A DNA stretch of 34,177 bases, taken from contig JBEPTZ010000041.1 of NCBI GenBank assembly GCA_041691815.1, forward strand, positions 1 to 34,177. The letters are read 5' to 3'. Positions 15,220-23,296 of this stretch are shown in pieces. A program made the position numbers and the translations under genes. This DNA is from 70-18 sp041691815. Its GTDB lineage: Bacteria > Pseudomonadota > Alphaproteobacteria > Acetobacterales > Acetobacteraceae. The notes under the pieces were generated by a model. The model was not told the DNA's origin. It was given only the letters and a program-made list of their open reading frames with translations, and searched no databases. Position 1 is the first letter of the stretch; every line of letters begins with the position of its first letter.

Positions 15220-15253
15220 GTTATACTGGATGATAGTTCGATATCGAACGATC
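15220..15253 (-). promoter_or_regulatory. Pirin promoter with overlapping palindromic operator
   Basis: On the minus strand a TTCGAT box (15243-15248) and a TATAAC box (15220-15225) are separated by 17 bases, upstream of the pirin start at 15200. The perfect 14-bp palindrome GTTCGATATCGAAC at 15236-15249 covers the -35 box and part of the spacer; outer GAT/ATC triplets at 15232-15234 and 15251-15253 extend it with one mismatch. A symmetric site of this size next to a MarR gene is the expected operator form. Binding there would exclude RNA polymerase. Confidence 0.6.
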
Positions 15254-15310
15254 TGCCCCGAATTGGTCCCGCGCCCGCCCCGACTCAAGGGTGGGTTTTG
15301 CGCAGGACTG

Positions 15311-15754
15311 TTATGCGGCGGCCGTGCCGAGCCGCCGCAGCAGATCGCCGAGTTGCAGCAGTTCGGCGCTGCTGAGGCCGGCCATCGCGCTGGCGATATC
15401 GGCGGCATGACGGGGGAACAGGCCCTCGATCAGCACCCGCCCGGCCGCGGTGAGTTCGACCGCCACCTGGCGGCGGTCGCCGGCCACCGCGCCGCGCCGC
15501 ACCAGGCCACGCGCTTCCAGCTTGCGCACCACGTCGGTCATGTTGCCGGCGCTGGTCAACAGCTTGCGGCCGATTTCGCGGTGCGCCAGCGGGCCCTTGT
15601 GCAGCAACACCTCCAGCACGCCGAGCTGGGTGACGGTGAGGCCTTCGCGCGCCAGCAGCGGCTCGATGCGCGCCACCACGCAATGGCTGGCGCGTTGCAG
15701 CTTCACGAAGGCGCGCACCGCCTCGACGGTCGCCGGATCGTCGACGCCGAACAC
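15311..15754 (-). CDS. MarR-family transcriptional regulator
   Basis: This 147-residue protein has the winged-helix MarR layout: an N-terminal dimerisation helix, LTVTQLGVLEVLLHKGPLAH leading to REIGRKLLTSAGNMTDVVRK as the recognition helix, then LEARGLVRRGAVAGDRRQVA as the wing with its conserved DRR, and C-terminal helices. MarR dimers bind short palindromes and usually repress until a ligand or oxidant releases them. The start is a GTG at 15754, nine bases after the stop of the universal stress protein gene. It lies 110 bases upstream of pirin, with the palindrome at 15236-15249 between them, so pirin is its likely target (inference). Confidence 0.93.
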   Translation of the reverse strand: MFGVDDPATVEAVRAFVKLQRASHCVVARIEPLLAREGLTVTQLGVLEVLLHKGPLAHREIGRKLLTSAGNMTDVVRKLEARGLVRRGAVAGDRRQVAVELTAAGRVLIEGLFPRHAADIASAMAGLSSAELLQLGDLLRRLGTAAA

Positions 15755-15763
15755 CGGATTGCT

Positions 15764-16630
15764 TCAGCGGGTCATCATCACCGGGATGGTGGCGTGCTCC
15801 AGCACGTGCCGGGTGACGCCGCCGAGGATCAGCTGGCGCAGGCGGGAATGCGAGTAGGCGCCCATGCACAGCAGGTCGGCGCCGAACTCCGCCGCCGCCT
15901 TCAGCAGCCCGGCGCCGACATCGCGGTCGAGCGGGCGGAAGGTGGCCAGTTCGGCGGTGATGCCGTGCAGCGCCAGATAGGCCTGCAAATCGGCTGCCCC
16001 CGGCCCGCGCCGCTGGTATTCGTCCGCACTCAGCACCCGCACCGCGTCGGCCTTCTGCATCCAGGGCAGCGCCGACCACACCGAGGCGGCCGATTCGGCG
16101 GTGCCGTTCCAGGCGATGCAGACCCGGGTGCCGATGGTTGCCGGCGCGGTCTGCGGCGAGATCAGCACCGCGCGGCCGGAGTCGAACAGCACCGCATGCA
16201 GCGCGTCCGACGACGAGACATCCTCGCCGGCCTCGGGGTGCGGCACGATGGTGAGGTCGGCCAGTCTGGCCTGCTGCGCCACCAGGTCTTCCTCGCGGCC
16301 GGTGACCGAGGCGAAGCTGGCGGTGGCGTTCAGCGCGCCGTGGCGGGCCTCGCCGACCACCACATCATGCTGGGCGACGAAACGCTCGAACATCGCGCGC
16401 ACCGCGTGGGCGCGCTCGGCGCTTTCCTTTTCGGTGGCCGACATCATTTCCTCGATCATCGCGCCGGACAGGCCCTCGCCGGCCAGCGGCGCCACGTCGC
16501 GGCTGTCGACCCGGACATGCAGGGCGGTGACATGGGCGTTCCACATGCGGGCGGTCATCAGCGCGATGGAGAGAGCGGCTTCGCCGGCGGCAGTCCCGGT
16601 CAGCGGCAGCAGCAGCTTGCGGATGGCCAT
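15764..16630 (-). CDS. Universal stress protein (tandem UspA)
   Basis: This 288-residue protein consists of two UspA-like domains. The C-terminal one keeps the ATP-binding signature GAYSHSRLRQLILGGVTRHV followed by LEHATIPVMM, which fits G-2x-G-9x-G(S/T) loosely. The N-terminal half (AIRKLLLPLTGTAAGEAALS) is more degenerate. Tandem Usp proteins are cytosolic and bind ATP or other small ligands under starvation or oxidative stress. I chose the ATG at 16630 because GGAGG precedes it by 5 bases; the longer frame from 16669 would include that ribosome site. A TATACG-type -10 element (minus strand, 16658-16663) lies upstream without a clear -35. The MarR gene follows after 9 bases, so stress protein, regulator and pirin may form one response group. 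Confidence 0.92.
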   Translation of the reverse strand: MAIRKLLLPLTGTAAGEAALSIALMTARMWNAHVTALHVRVDSRDVAPLAGEGLSGAMIEEMMSATEKESAERAHAVRAMFERFVAQHDVVVGEARHGALNATASFASVTGREEDLVAQQARLADLTIVPHPEAGEDVSSSDALHAVLFDSGRAVLISPQTAPATIGTRVCIAWNGTAESAASVWSALPWMQKADAVRVLSADEYQRRGPGAADLQAYLALHGITAELATFRPLDRDVGAGLLKAAAEFGADLLCMGAYSHSRLRQLILGGVTRHVLEHATIPVMMTR

Positions 16631-16708
16631 GGAGTCCTCCTTGAGGTCGATCCAATGCGTATAGCACACGAGATATGGGGAACGACCAGGGGCAGAACGA
16701 GGGAACGC

Positions 16709-18166
16709 CTACAGCAGCATGCGGATCGCGGCCAGCGCGGCGCCGCCGTCGGCGGCCGCCACCGGATGCCAGTCCCGCGCGCCCGGATCATGCGCGGCGG
16801 CGCTGCGAAGCACCGCGAGATCGGCGGCCGAGGCGTCGCCGGGGCGGGCCGCCACCCGCGCTTCCAGCACCGGCAGCGGCGCCTGCAGCCAGATGCCGAG
16901 GAACGGCGCGCGGCCGGCCGCCGCCTGCACCGCTGTGCGGTGGGCGGGGTTCATGAAGGTGGCATCGGCGATCACCGGGTGGCCGGCGGCGACCGCGGTG
17001 GCGGTCATCGCCGCCAGTTCGGCGAACACCGCGGCACTGGCCTCGGGGGTGTAGGCGGTGGTCGGCAGGCGGGTTTCCGGCGCCACGCCAGCCTGGCGCT
17101 TGCGGATTTCGTCGCTGCGCAGCACCAGCGCGCCGGGCGGCGGGCCGAGGGCGGGGGCCAGCGCCCGCGCCAGGGTGGACTTGCCGGTGCCGGGCAGGCC
17201 GCCGATCGCCAGCACCCGGGCGACGGCCGGCCGCAGCGCCGAAGTGGCGCGCGCCAGATAGGCGGCCGAGCGTTCGGCAGCGCCGCTGCGGGCCTCGACA
17301 TGGGCGCGCACCATCGCCCGCAGCGACTGGTACAGCCCCAGTGCGACCACCACCCCGGCATCGCCGCTGCGGCCGACATAGCGGTTCAGCACCCGGTTGG
17401 CGGCGTCGCGGCCGGCCCGCTGCTCCAGGTCCATCAGCAGGAAGGCGAGGTCGTAGCCGGTGTCGATGCTGGCCAGCGCCTCGTCGAATTCCAGCGCGTC
17501 GAACAGCGTCGGCCGGCCGTCCCACAGGCAGAGATTGCCCAGATGCAGGTCGCCGTGGCAGCGCCGCACGAAGCCGGTTTTCGCCCGCGCCCGCAGCCGA
17601 TCGGCATCGCGCTCCAGTGCGGTTTGCGCCGCCGTGCTCCAGGTTTCCACCGTTGCCGGGTCAAGCCCGGCAGCCAGGGCGGCGGTGCGGCTGCCGGCGA
17701 TGACCTGGGCGAGGGCGGCCACCGGGTCGAGCGCCAGCGGCGGCAGCGCGGCGTGATAGGCGGCGACCGCGTCGCCCAGCGCGTCGAGCAGGGCAGGGGT
17801 GAGGGCGCCGCGTGCCGCCACCGCGTCGAGGAAATCGGCGGCCGGCACCGGCGCCATGCGCAGCACCCAGTCGATCGGTTCGCCGGGGCCGTCGAGTTCC
17901 ACGCCATCGGCGGTGCGGGTGACCGGCACGACGTCGCGATACATCGCCGGCGCCTGCGGCTGGTTCAGCTCCAGCTCGCGCCGCGCGGTCCGCTGGCGCT
18001 CCGCGAGCGTGGTGAAATCGAGGAACGGCAGGCGGATTGCCTTGCGCAGTTTCCACACCGTGTCGGCGCCGACGAACACCAGGGCGCCCTGGGTTTCGAT
18101 CGGCTCGGCGCCGGCCAGCGCCCGCAGCAGCGCCACGGTGGCGGCCTGGGTGTCAGGAATTGCCAC
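16709..18166 (-). CDS. Aminoglycoside-phosphotransferase-like / P-loop kinase fusion
   Basis: This 485-residue protein joins two kinase folds. The N-terminal ~310 residues are an APH/choline-kinase-like domain with the catalytic loop HGDLHLGN (204-211) and the metal motif FDALEFDE (222-229). The C-terminal ~165 residues are an AAA-type P-loop domain with Walker A GGLPGTGKS (322-330), SDEIRKR (351-357), and TFMNPAHR, resembling zeta-toxin/polynucleotide-kinase-like small-molecule kinases. Such fusions recur in proteobacteria, but to my knowledge their substrate is not established, and antibiotic resistance should not be assumed from the APH name. The start is a GTG at 18166, two bases after the pdxH stop, so it is probably coupled to pdxH. 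A P-loop kinase beside a vitamin-B6 enzyme hints at cofactor or metabolite phosphorylation, but that is only a guess. Confidence 0.9.
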   Translation of the reverse strand: MAIPDTQAATVALLRALAGAEPIETQGALVFVGADTVWKLRKAIRLPFLDFTTLAERQRTARRELELNQPQAPAMYRDVVPVTRTADGVELDGPGEPIDWVLRMAPVPAADFLDAVAARGALTPALLDALGDAVAAYHAALPPLALDPVAALAQVIAGSRTAALAAGLDPATVETWSTAAQTALERDADRLRARAKTGFVRRCHGDLHLGNLCLWDGRPTLFDALEFDEALASIDTGYDLAFLLMDLEQRAGRDAANRVLNRYVGRSGDAGVVVALGLYQSLRAMVRAHVEARSGAAERSAAYLARATSALRPAVARVLAIGGLPGTGKSTLARALAPALGPPPGALVLRSDEIRKRQAGVAPETRLPTTAYTPEASAAVFAELAAMTATAVAAGHPVIADATFMNPAHRTAVQAAAGRAPFLGIWLQAPLPVLEARVAARPGDASAADLAVLRSAAAHDPGARDWHPVAAADGGAALAAIRMLL

Positions 18167-18168
18167 GC

Positions 18169-18753
18169 TTATGGGAACAGCTTGCCGATGCTCCAGCCGC
18201 CGGCTTCCGGCACATAGGTGGTGCGATCGTGCAGCCGGAACGGCATGTCCTGCCAGAATTCGAAATATTCCGGCAAGACGCGAAAACCGCTCCAGTATGG
18301 CGGGCGGGGGATCGCCTCGCCGGGGTATTGCGCCTCCACCTCGGCCAGCCGCCGCTCCAGCTCGGCGCGGGCCGGCAGGGTGCTGGATTGCAGCGAGGCC
18401 CAGGCGCCGAGCCGCGAGATGCGCGCCCGCGAATTGTAGTAGGCGTCGGCCTCGGCGTCGGTGACGCTTTCCACCGCGCCCTCGATGCGTACCTGGCGAT
18501 GCAGGGTTTTCCAGAAGAACAGCAGGCTGGCGTGCGGATTGGCCGCCAGTTCGCCGCCCTTGCGACTGTTGCGGTTGGTGTAGAATACGAAGCCCTTGGC
18601 ATCCCAGTCCTTCATCAGCACCATGCGGGCGGACGGGCGGCCATCCGGCGCGGCGGTGGCCACCACCACGGCGTTGGGGTCGTTCGGCTCGCTCGCCTGG
18701 GCGTCGGCGAACCAGGCGGCGAAATGGGTGAACGGGTCGGTATGGCCAGACAT
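18169..18753 (-). CDS. pdxH: Pyridoxine/pyridoxamine 5'-phosphate oxidase
   Basis: This 194-residue FMN enzyme makes pyridoxal 5'-phosphate from PNP or PMP with oxygen. Family blocks are present in order: DPNAVVVATAAPDGRPSARM, VLMKDWDAKGFVFYTNRNSR with KGGELAANPHASL (FMN phosphate contacts), SRLGAWASLQS (usually SRIGAWASKQS), and PPYWSGFRVLPEYFEFWQD followed by RLHDR near the C-terminus. It ends GKLFP, where the classic form is R-L-x-P. A few positions are atypical (EFWQDMPFRLHDR for EFWQGRPNRLHDR), but every cofactor region is kept. It starts at the ATG at 18753 with AGGAGAA just upstream, and is divergent from fabI across about 200 bases. Confidence 0.93.
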   Translation of the reverse strand: MSGHTDPFTHFAAWFADAQASEPNDPNAVVVATAAPDGRPSARMVLMKDWDAKGFVFYTNRNSRKGGELAANPHASLLFFWKTLHRQVRIEGAVESVTDAEADAYYNSRARISRLGAWASLQSSTLPARAELERRLAEVEAQYPGEAIPRPPYWSGFRVLPEYFEFWQDMPFRLHDRTTYVPEAGGWSIGKLFP

Positions 18754-18953
18754 GCTGCATTCTCCTGCCGGTCGGGCGGCGGAGCTTGCCGCGCCCGCCG
18801 CAACGGCAGCTATGTGCCCGCTTCGCGCCGGCGCGCCAAGCCCGCCCCGCGCGGTACGGGCGGCTCATCCGAAGTTTGCCCCCTTGCCGCAACCGGCCAT
18901 GCTATGCCAGGACCATCAATCCTTTCGCGCGACCAACTCCAGGATGTGACCTC
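18754..18953. other. Divergent control region between pdxH and fabI
   Basis: This 200-base spacer must carry the promoters for pdxH (leftward) and fabI (rightward). It is very GC-rich and I find no convincing -35/-10 pair. The best rightward candidate is TTGCCC near 18875 with a weak ATGCTA 17 bases on. I see no palindrome large enough to call an operator. Confidence 0.3.
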
Positions 18954-19826
18954 ATGCCGAACGGCGAGACTCCCGACCAGCCCGCCCCGGCTCAGCTCGC
19001 GACCGCCCAACCTGCGCCCGGCACCCTGATGGCCGGCAAGCGCGGGCTGATCATGGGCGTGGCCAACGGCATGTCGCTGGCCTGGGGCATCGCCGCCGCC
19101 TGCGCAGCCCAGGGCGCCCAACTCGGCTTCACCTATCAGGGCGAGGCGCTGGGCAAGCGAGTTAAGCCGCTGGCGGAAAGCGTCGGCTCCAGCATGGTGT
19201 TGCCGTGTGACGTGACCGACGACGCCAGCATCGATGCCACCTTCGCCGAGGTCGCCAGGCAATGGGGCGGGCTGGATTTCCTGGTGCATGCGATCGGCTA
19301 TGCCGACAAGCAATATCTGCGCGGCCGTTATGTGGACACGCCGCGCGCGGCCTTCCTGCAGGCGATGGACATCTCCTGCTTCAGCTTCACCGCCGTGGCC
19401 CAGCGCGCCGCCTGGCTGATGCAGCCGGGTGGGGCGATGCTGACGCTGACCTATCTGGGCGCCGAGCGGGTGACGCCGCATTACAACGTGATGGGGGTGG
19501 CCAAGGCGGCGCTGGAGGCCTCGGTGCGCTATCTGGCGACCGATCTGGGGGCGGCCGGCGTGCGGGTGAACGCGATCAGCGCCGGGCCGATCCGCACCCT
19601 GGCGGCCAGCGGGATCGGCGATTTCCGTTACATTATGAAGTGGAATCAGTATAACGCGCCGCTGCGCCGCAATGTTACCATCGAGGATGTCGGCGGCTCG
19701 GCGCTGTATCTGCTGTCCGACCTGGCCAGCGGCGTGACCGGGGAGGTGCATCACGTCGATTGCGGCTACCATGTCGTGGGCATGAAGAACCCCGACGCGC
19801 CGGATATCAGCACCGTTACGGAATAG
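18954..19826 (+). CDS. fabI: Enoyl-[acyl-carrier-protein] reductase FabI
   Basis: This 290-residue enzyme carries out the last step of fatty acid elongation, NADH-dependent reduction of trans-2-enoyl-ACP. The FabI-specific nucleotide motif GLIMGVANGMSLAWGIA is at 31-47. HAIGYADKQYLRGRYVDT is at 112-129. Y167 in TYLGAERV and the catalytic Y177-x6-K184 (YNVMGVAK) follow. The substrate-loop region GIGDFRY and the C-terminal DVGGSALYLLSDLASGVTGE are typical. The start at 18954 gives a 25-residue Pro/Ala-rich extension before the usual FabI N-terminus; the ATG at 19029 would give normal length, but the upstream start has an AGGA site. It is 18 bases from aroC and probably cotranscribed. Confidence 0.95.
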   Translation: MPNGETPDQPAPAQLATAQPAPGTLMAGKRGLIMGVANGMSLAWGIAAACAAQGAQLGFTYQGEALGKRVKPLAESVGSSMVLPCDVTDDASIDATFAEVARQWGGLDFLVHAIGYADKQYLRGRYVDTPRAAFLQAMDISCFSFTAVAQRAAWLMQPGGAMLTLTYLGAERVTPHYNVMGVAKAALEASVRYLATDLGAAGVRVNAISAGPIRTLAASGIGDFRYIMKWNQYNAPLRRNVTIEDVGGSALYLLSDLASGVTGEVHHVDCGYHVVGMKNPDAPDISTVTE

Positions 19827-19844
19827 TTATACTGTAGAACTGTC

Positions 19845-20948
19845 ATGTCGCATAACAGCTTCGGCCACCTGTTTCGCGTCACCACCTGGGGGGAGAGCCA
19901 CGGCCCGGCGATCGGCGCGGTGGTGGATGGCTGCCCGCCGCGGATTGCGCTGTCCGAAACTGATCTGCAGCCCTGGCTGGACCGCCGGCGGCCGGGCCAG
20001 TCGCGGTTTACCACCCAGCGGCAGGAGCCGGACCAGGTGCGCATCCTGTCCGGGGTGTTCGAGGGCATGACCACCGGCACGCCGATCGCGCTTGGCATCG
20101 ACAATGTCGATCAGCGGTCGAAGGATTATGGCGACATTGCCGAGCGGTTCCGGCCCGGCCATGCCGACCTGACCTATGAGCTGAAATACGGCATCCGCGA
20201 TTATCGCGGCGGCGGCCGCGCCTCGGCGCGGGAGACCGCGATGCGGGTGGCGGCCGGCGGCGTGGCGCGGCTGGTGCTGGGCGAGGGCGTGCGGATTCGC
20301 GGCGCGCTGGTGCAGATGGGGCCGCATGCGATCGATCCGACGCGGTGGGATTGGGACGAGGTGGGGCGCAACCCGTTCTTCTGTCCCGACGCGACCGCTG
20401 CGGCGCAGTGGGAGGACTATCTGTCCGGCGTGCGCAAGGCCGGCTCGTCCTGTGGTGCTGTGATCGAACTGGTTGCCGAGGGGGTGCAGCCCGGGCTGGG
20501 AGCGCCGGTCTATGGCAAGCTGGATGCCGAGATCGCCGGGGCGCTGATGAGCATCAACGCGGTGAAGGGGGTGGAGATCGGCGACGGTTTCGCCGCCGCG
20601 GCGCTGACCGGCGAGGAGAACGCCGACGAGATGGCGATGCAGGGTGGCGTGGTGGCGTTCGGCAGCAACCATGCCGGCGGGATACTGGGCGGCATTTCGA
20701 CCAGCCAGCCGGTGGTGGCGCGCTTCGCGGTGAAGCCGACCAGCTCGATCCTCGGGCCGCGCCACTCGGTGGACCGCTACGGGCAGCCGGTGGAGATTAC
20801 CACCAAGGGGCGGCACGACCCCTGTGTCGGCATCCGCGCAGTGCCGGTGGGCGAGGCGATGCTGGCCTGCGTGCTGGCCGACCATCTGCTGCGGCATCGG
20901 GCGCAGAACCCGGATGCACCGACGGTGGCGCGATTGCCGCGGAACTAG
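19845..20948 (+). CDS. aroC: Chorismate synthase
   Basis: This 367-residue enzyme makes chorismate from EPSP, the last common step of aromatic amino acid synthesis, with reduced FMN. All three signatures are visible: FRVTTWGESHGPAIGAVVDG near the N-terminus, GGGRASARETAMRVAAGGVA around residue 125, and ILGGISTSQPVVARFAVKPT about 275-300. Length and ends match the family. The start is fixed by MSHNSFGHLFRVTTWGESHG. There is no clear ribosome site in the 18 bases after fabI; a TATACT element at 19828-19833 could give a very short or leaderless transcript, but no good -35 accompanies it. Confidence 0.97.
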   Translation: MSHNSFGHLFRVTTWGESHGPAIGAVVDGCPPRIALSETDLQPWLDRRRPGQSRFTTQRQEPDQVRILSGVFEGMTTGTPIALGIDNVDQRSKDYGDIAERFRPGHADLTYELKYGIRDYRGGGRASARETAMRVAAGGVARLVLGEGVRIRGALVQMGPHAIDPTRWDWDEVGRNPFFCPDATAAAQWEDYLSGVRKAGSSCGAVIELVAEGVQPGLGAPVYGKLDAEIAGALMSINAVKGVEIGDGFAAAALTGEENADEMAMQGGVVAFGSNHAGGILGGISTSQPVVARFAVKPTSSILGPRHSVDRYGQPVEITTKGRHDPCVGIRAVPVGEAMLACVLADHLLRHRAQNPDAPTVARLPRN

Positions 20949-20978
20949 CCGCCGCGACATAAGCCTGGGGGGAGAGCC

Positions 20979-21860
20979 ATGCCGCACGCCACCGCCGATG
21001 ACGGGGTGAAGCTGTATTACGAGGAGACTGGTCGGGGGACCCCGGCGATCTTCGTGCATGAGTTTGCCGGCGATCATCGCAGCTGGGAGCCGCAGATGCG
21101 GCATTTCGGCCAGCGCTACCGGGCGATCGCCTTCAATGCGCGCGGTTATCCGCCGTCCGACGTGCCGGAAGCGGCCAGCGCCTATTCGCAGAACCGCGCG
21201 GCAGACGATATCGCCGTGGTGCTGGATCAGCTGGGCATTGCGCGGGCGCATGTGGTGGGGCTGTCGATGGGCGGGTTCGCCGCGCTGCATTTCGGCTTCC
21301 GGCATGCCGCGCGGGCGCTGTCGCTCAGCGTCTGCGGTTGCGGCTATGGGGCGGACCCTGAGAAGCGCGAGGCGTTTCGCGACGAGGGAGCGAACACCGT
21401 GGCGTTCATCCGGGCGCACGGCATGCGGGCATTCGCCGAGCGCTATGCGTTCGGGCCGACCCGGGTGCAGTTCCAGAACAAGGACCCGCGCGGCTTCGCC
21501 GAGTTTCTGGCGCAACTGGCGGAACATTCCGCGATCGGCTCGGCCAACACCCAGCTGGGGGTGCAGCGGGAGCGGCCGTCGCTGCACGATCTGGTGGCCG
21601 AGATGCAGGCGCTTTCGGTGCCGACGCTGATCGTGACCGGCGACGAGGACTGGCCTTGCCTGCAGCCGGGGCTGCTGATGAAGCGGCATATCGCCACCGC
21701 CGGGCTGGTGGTGATGGCCAATTGCGGCCACGGCATCAACCTGGAAGACCCGGACGGCTTCAACCGGATCGTCGGTGATTTCATGGCGCAGGTGGATGTG
21801 GACGGCTGGCCGCGGCGGGACGAGCGGGCGATGGCGGCCTCGATCACCGGCATGCGGTGA
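20979..21860 (+). CDS. Alpha/beta-fold hydrolase
   Basis: This 293-residue cytosolic hydrolase has the oxyanion-side segment IFVHEFAGDHRSWEPQM, the nucleophile elbow GLSMGG with S96, an acid in VTGDEDWPC and the catalytic histidine in NCGHGINLEDPD. HEFAG replaces the usual HGxxG, so histidine is followed by Glu-Phe where glycine is standard. The family covers esterases, C-C hydrolases and enol-lactonases; this sequence resembles the 3-oxoadipate enol-lactonase-like and MhpC-like groups in general form only. GGGGGGAGAG before the ATG at 20979 is a strong ribosome site. It is 30 bases after aroC, and read-through is possible. Substrate unknown. Confidence 0.9.
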   Translation: MPHATADDGVKLYYEETGRGTPAIFVHEFAGDHRSWEPQMRHFGQRYRAIAFNARGYPPSDVPEAASAYSQNRAADDIAVVLDQLGIARAHVVGLSMGGFAALHFGFRHAARALSLSVCGCGYGADPEKREAFRDEGANTVAFIRAHGMRAFAERYAFGPTRVQFQNKDPRGFAEFLAQLAEHSAIGSANTQLGVQRERPSLHDLVAEMQALSVPTLIVTGDEDWPCLQPGLLMKRHIATAGLVVMANCGHGINLEDPDGFNRIVGDFMAQVDVDGWPRRDERAMAASITGMR

Positions 21861-21925
21861 TTGCGCGACTCGCGGCCGGGCGGGCAGGGTGCGGTATTAC
21901 CGCTCTGTAACACGGAGACCGTCCG

Positions 21926-23218
21926 ATGAATGCCGTCTGCGCCCGTTTCAACATGGCGGCGCTGGGCACTACCCCGCGTACTGAATTGCTCGCCGGGCTG
22001 ACCACCTGGCTGGCGATGGCGTATATCGTCGCGGTCAACCCGCTGATTCTCGCCAAGGCCGGCATCGACCAGGGGGCGGTGTTCACCGCCACCTGCTTGG
22101 CGGCTGGGCTGGCCTCGATCGCCATGGGCTGGTTCGCCAATTTCCCGCTGGCGCTGGCGCCGGGGATGGGGCTGAACGCCTATTTCGCCTTCACCGTGGT
22201 GATCGGCATGCATGTGCCGTGGCAGGTGGCGCTGGGGGCGGTGTTCATCTCCGGCCTGCTGTTCCTGGCGGTCAGCCTGATGCATCTGCGGGAATGGCTG
22301 ATCAACGCCATTCCGCTGTCGCTCAAGCTCGGTATCGGGGCGGGGATCGGGTTCTTCCTGGCGATCATCGGGCTGCATGGCGCCGGCGTGGTGGTCGGCA
22401 ACCCGGAGACGCTGGTGATGATGGGGCATATGACCGGGCACGCCACGCTGCTGGCCTGCCTCGGCTTCATCATCATGGCCGGGCTGACCGCGCGGGGGAT
22501 CAGTGCCGCGGTGCTGATCGGCATCCTGGTGATCGCGGCGATCGGCATTCCGCTGGGGCTGACGCAGTTCCAGGGCGTGGTCTCGGTGCCGCCGTCGCTG
22601 GCGCCGACCTTCCTGGCAATGGATATCAGGGGCGCGCTGGGGCTGGGGGTGGCCGGGATCGTGCTGACCTTCTTCCTGGTCGACCTGCTGGACAATGCCG
22701 GCACGCTGATCGCGGTGACCCATCGGGCCGGGCTGATGAACCGCGACGGCACGGTGCCGCGGCTGCAGGCAGCGCTGACCGCCGATTCCGGCGGCGCCAT
22801 TCTGGGCTCGGTGCTCGGCACCTCGACGGTGACCAGCTATATCGAGAGCGCCGCCGGCATCCAGGCCGGCGGGCGCACCGGGCTGACCGCGATCACCACC
22901 GGGGTGCTGTTCCTGCTGACGCTGTTCTTCGCCCCGCTGGCCAAGTCGATCCCGGAATTCGCCACCGCGCCGGCGCTGGTGTTCGTCGCCTGCCTGATGG
23001 CCCGCGCGCTGAAGGACCTCGATTGGGAGGACGCCACCGAGTATGTGCCGGCGATCGTGGTGGCGATCACCACGCCGCTGACCTTCTCGATCGCCACCGG
23101 CATCGGGATGGGGTTCGTCGTCTACGCGCTGATCAAGACCATCGCCGGGCGGCCGGGCGAGGTGGGTGGCGCGGTGTGGCTGATCGCGGCGGCCAGTGTG
23201 GCGCGCTTCGCGATGTGA
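21926..23218 (+). CDS. NCS2-family purine permease (AzgA/PbuG-like)
   Basis: This 430-residue inner-membrane protein has about 12-14 hydrophobic segments. It belongs to the AzgA branch of NCS2 by its N-terminal RTELLAGLTTWLAMAYIVAV plus NP, the signature LALAPGMGLNAYFAFTVV (substrate helix), FFLVDLLDNAGTLIAV and the TSTVTSYIESAAGIQAGGRT motif. Known members import adenine, guanine or hypoxanthine with protons. GGAGACC precedes the ATG at 21926. It follows the alpha/beta hydrolase by 65 bases and precedes an MFS gene; no purine catabolic genes are adjacent, and no purine-riboswitch-like structure is evident in the short upstream gap. Confidence 0.94.
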   Translation: MNAVCARFNMAALGTTPRTELLAGLTTWLAMAYIVAVNPLILAKAGIDQGAVFTATCLAAGLASIAMGWFANFPLALAPGMGLNAYFAFTVVIGMHVPWQVALGAVFISGLLFLAVSLMHLREWLINAIPLSLKLGIGAGIGFFLAIIGLHGAGVVVGNPETLVMMGHMTGHATLLACLGFIIMAGLTARGISAAVLIGILVIAAIGIPLGLTQFQGVVSVPPSLAPTFLAMDIRGALGLGVAGIVLTFFLVDLLDNAGTLIAVTHRAGLMNRDGTVPRLQAALTADSGGAILGSVLGTSTVTSYIESAAGIQAGGRTGLTAITTGVLFLLTLFFAPLAKSIPEFATAPALVFVACLMARALKDLDWEDATEYVPAIVVAITTPLTFSIATGIGMGFVVYALIKTIAGRPGEVGGAVWLIAAASVARFAM

Positions 23219-23296
23219 CGGGAGACCGGGCGGCGCGGCCGGATTCCAGATGCCCGGCGCACCGGATAGCTGCGTTGACCGCAGGGGAATCGTAGC

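Noticed and set aside
16709..18166. Antibiotic resistance gene from the aminoglycoside-phosphotransferase-like domain
   Set aside because: The APH fold covers many small-molecule kinases; fusion to a P-loop domain and linkage to pdxH point to metabolism, and nothing shows a drug substrate.
15230..18217. A 995-codon open frame on the plus strand
   Set aside because: It runs antisense to four well-supported minus-strand genes (MarR, universal stress protein, kinase fusion, end of pdxH) and its His/Gly/Arg/Ala-rich product has no domain; it is a high-GC shadow frame.
19823..19834. The 12-mer ATAGTTATACTG occurs here and at 15217-15228
   Set aside because: It is AT-rich and eye-catching, but chance repeats of 12 bases are expected in 34 kb; the surrounding bases do not match and the two sites face different gene arrangements.
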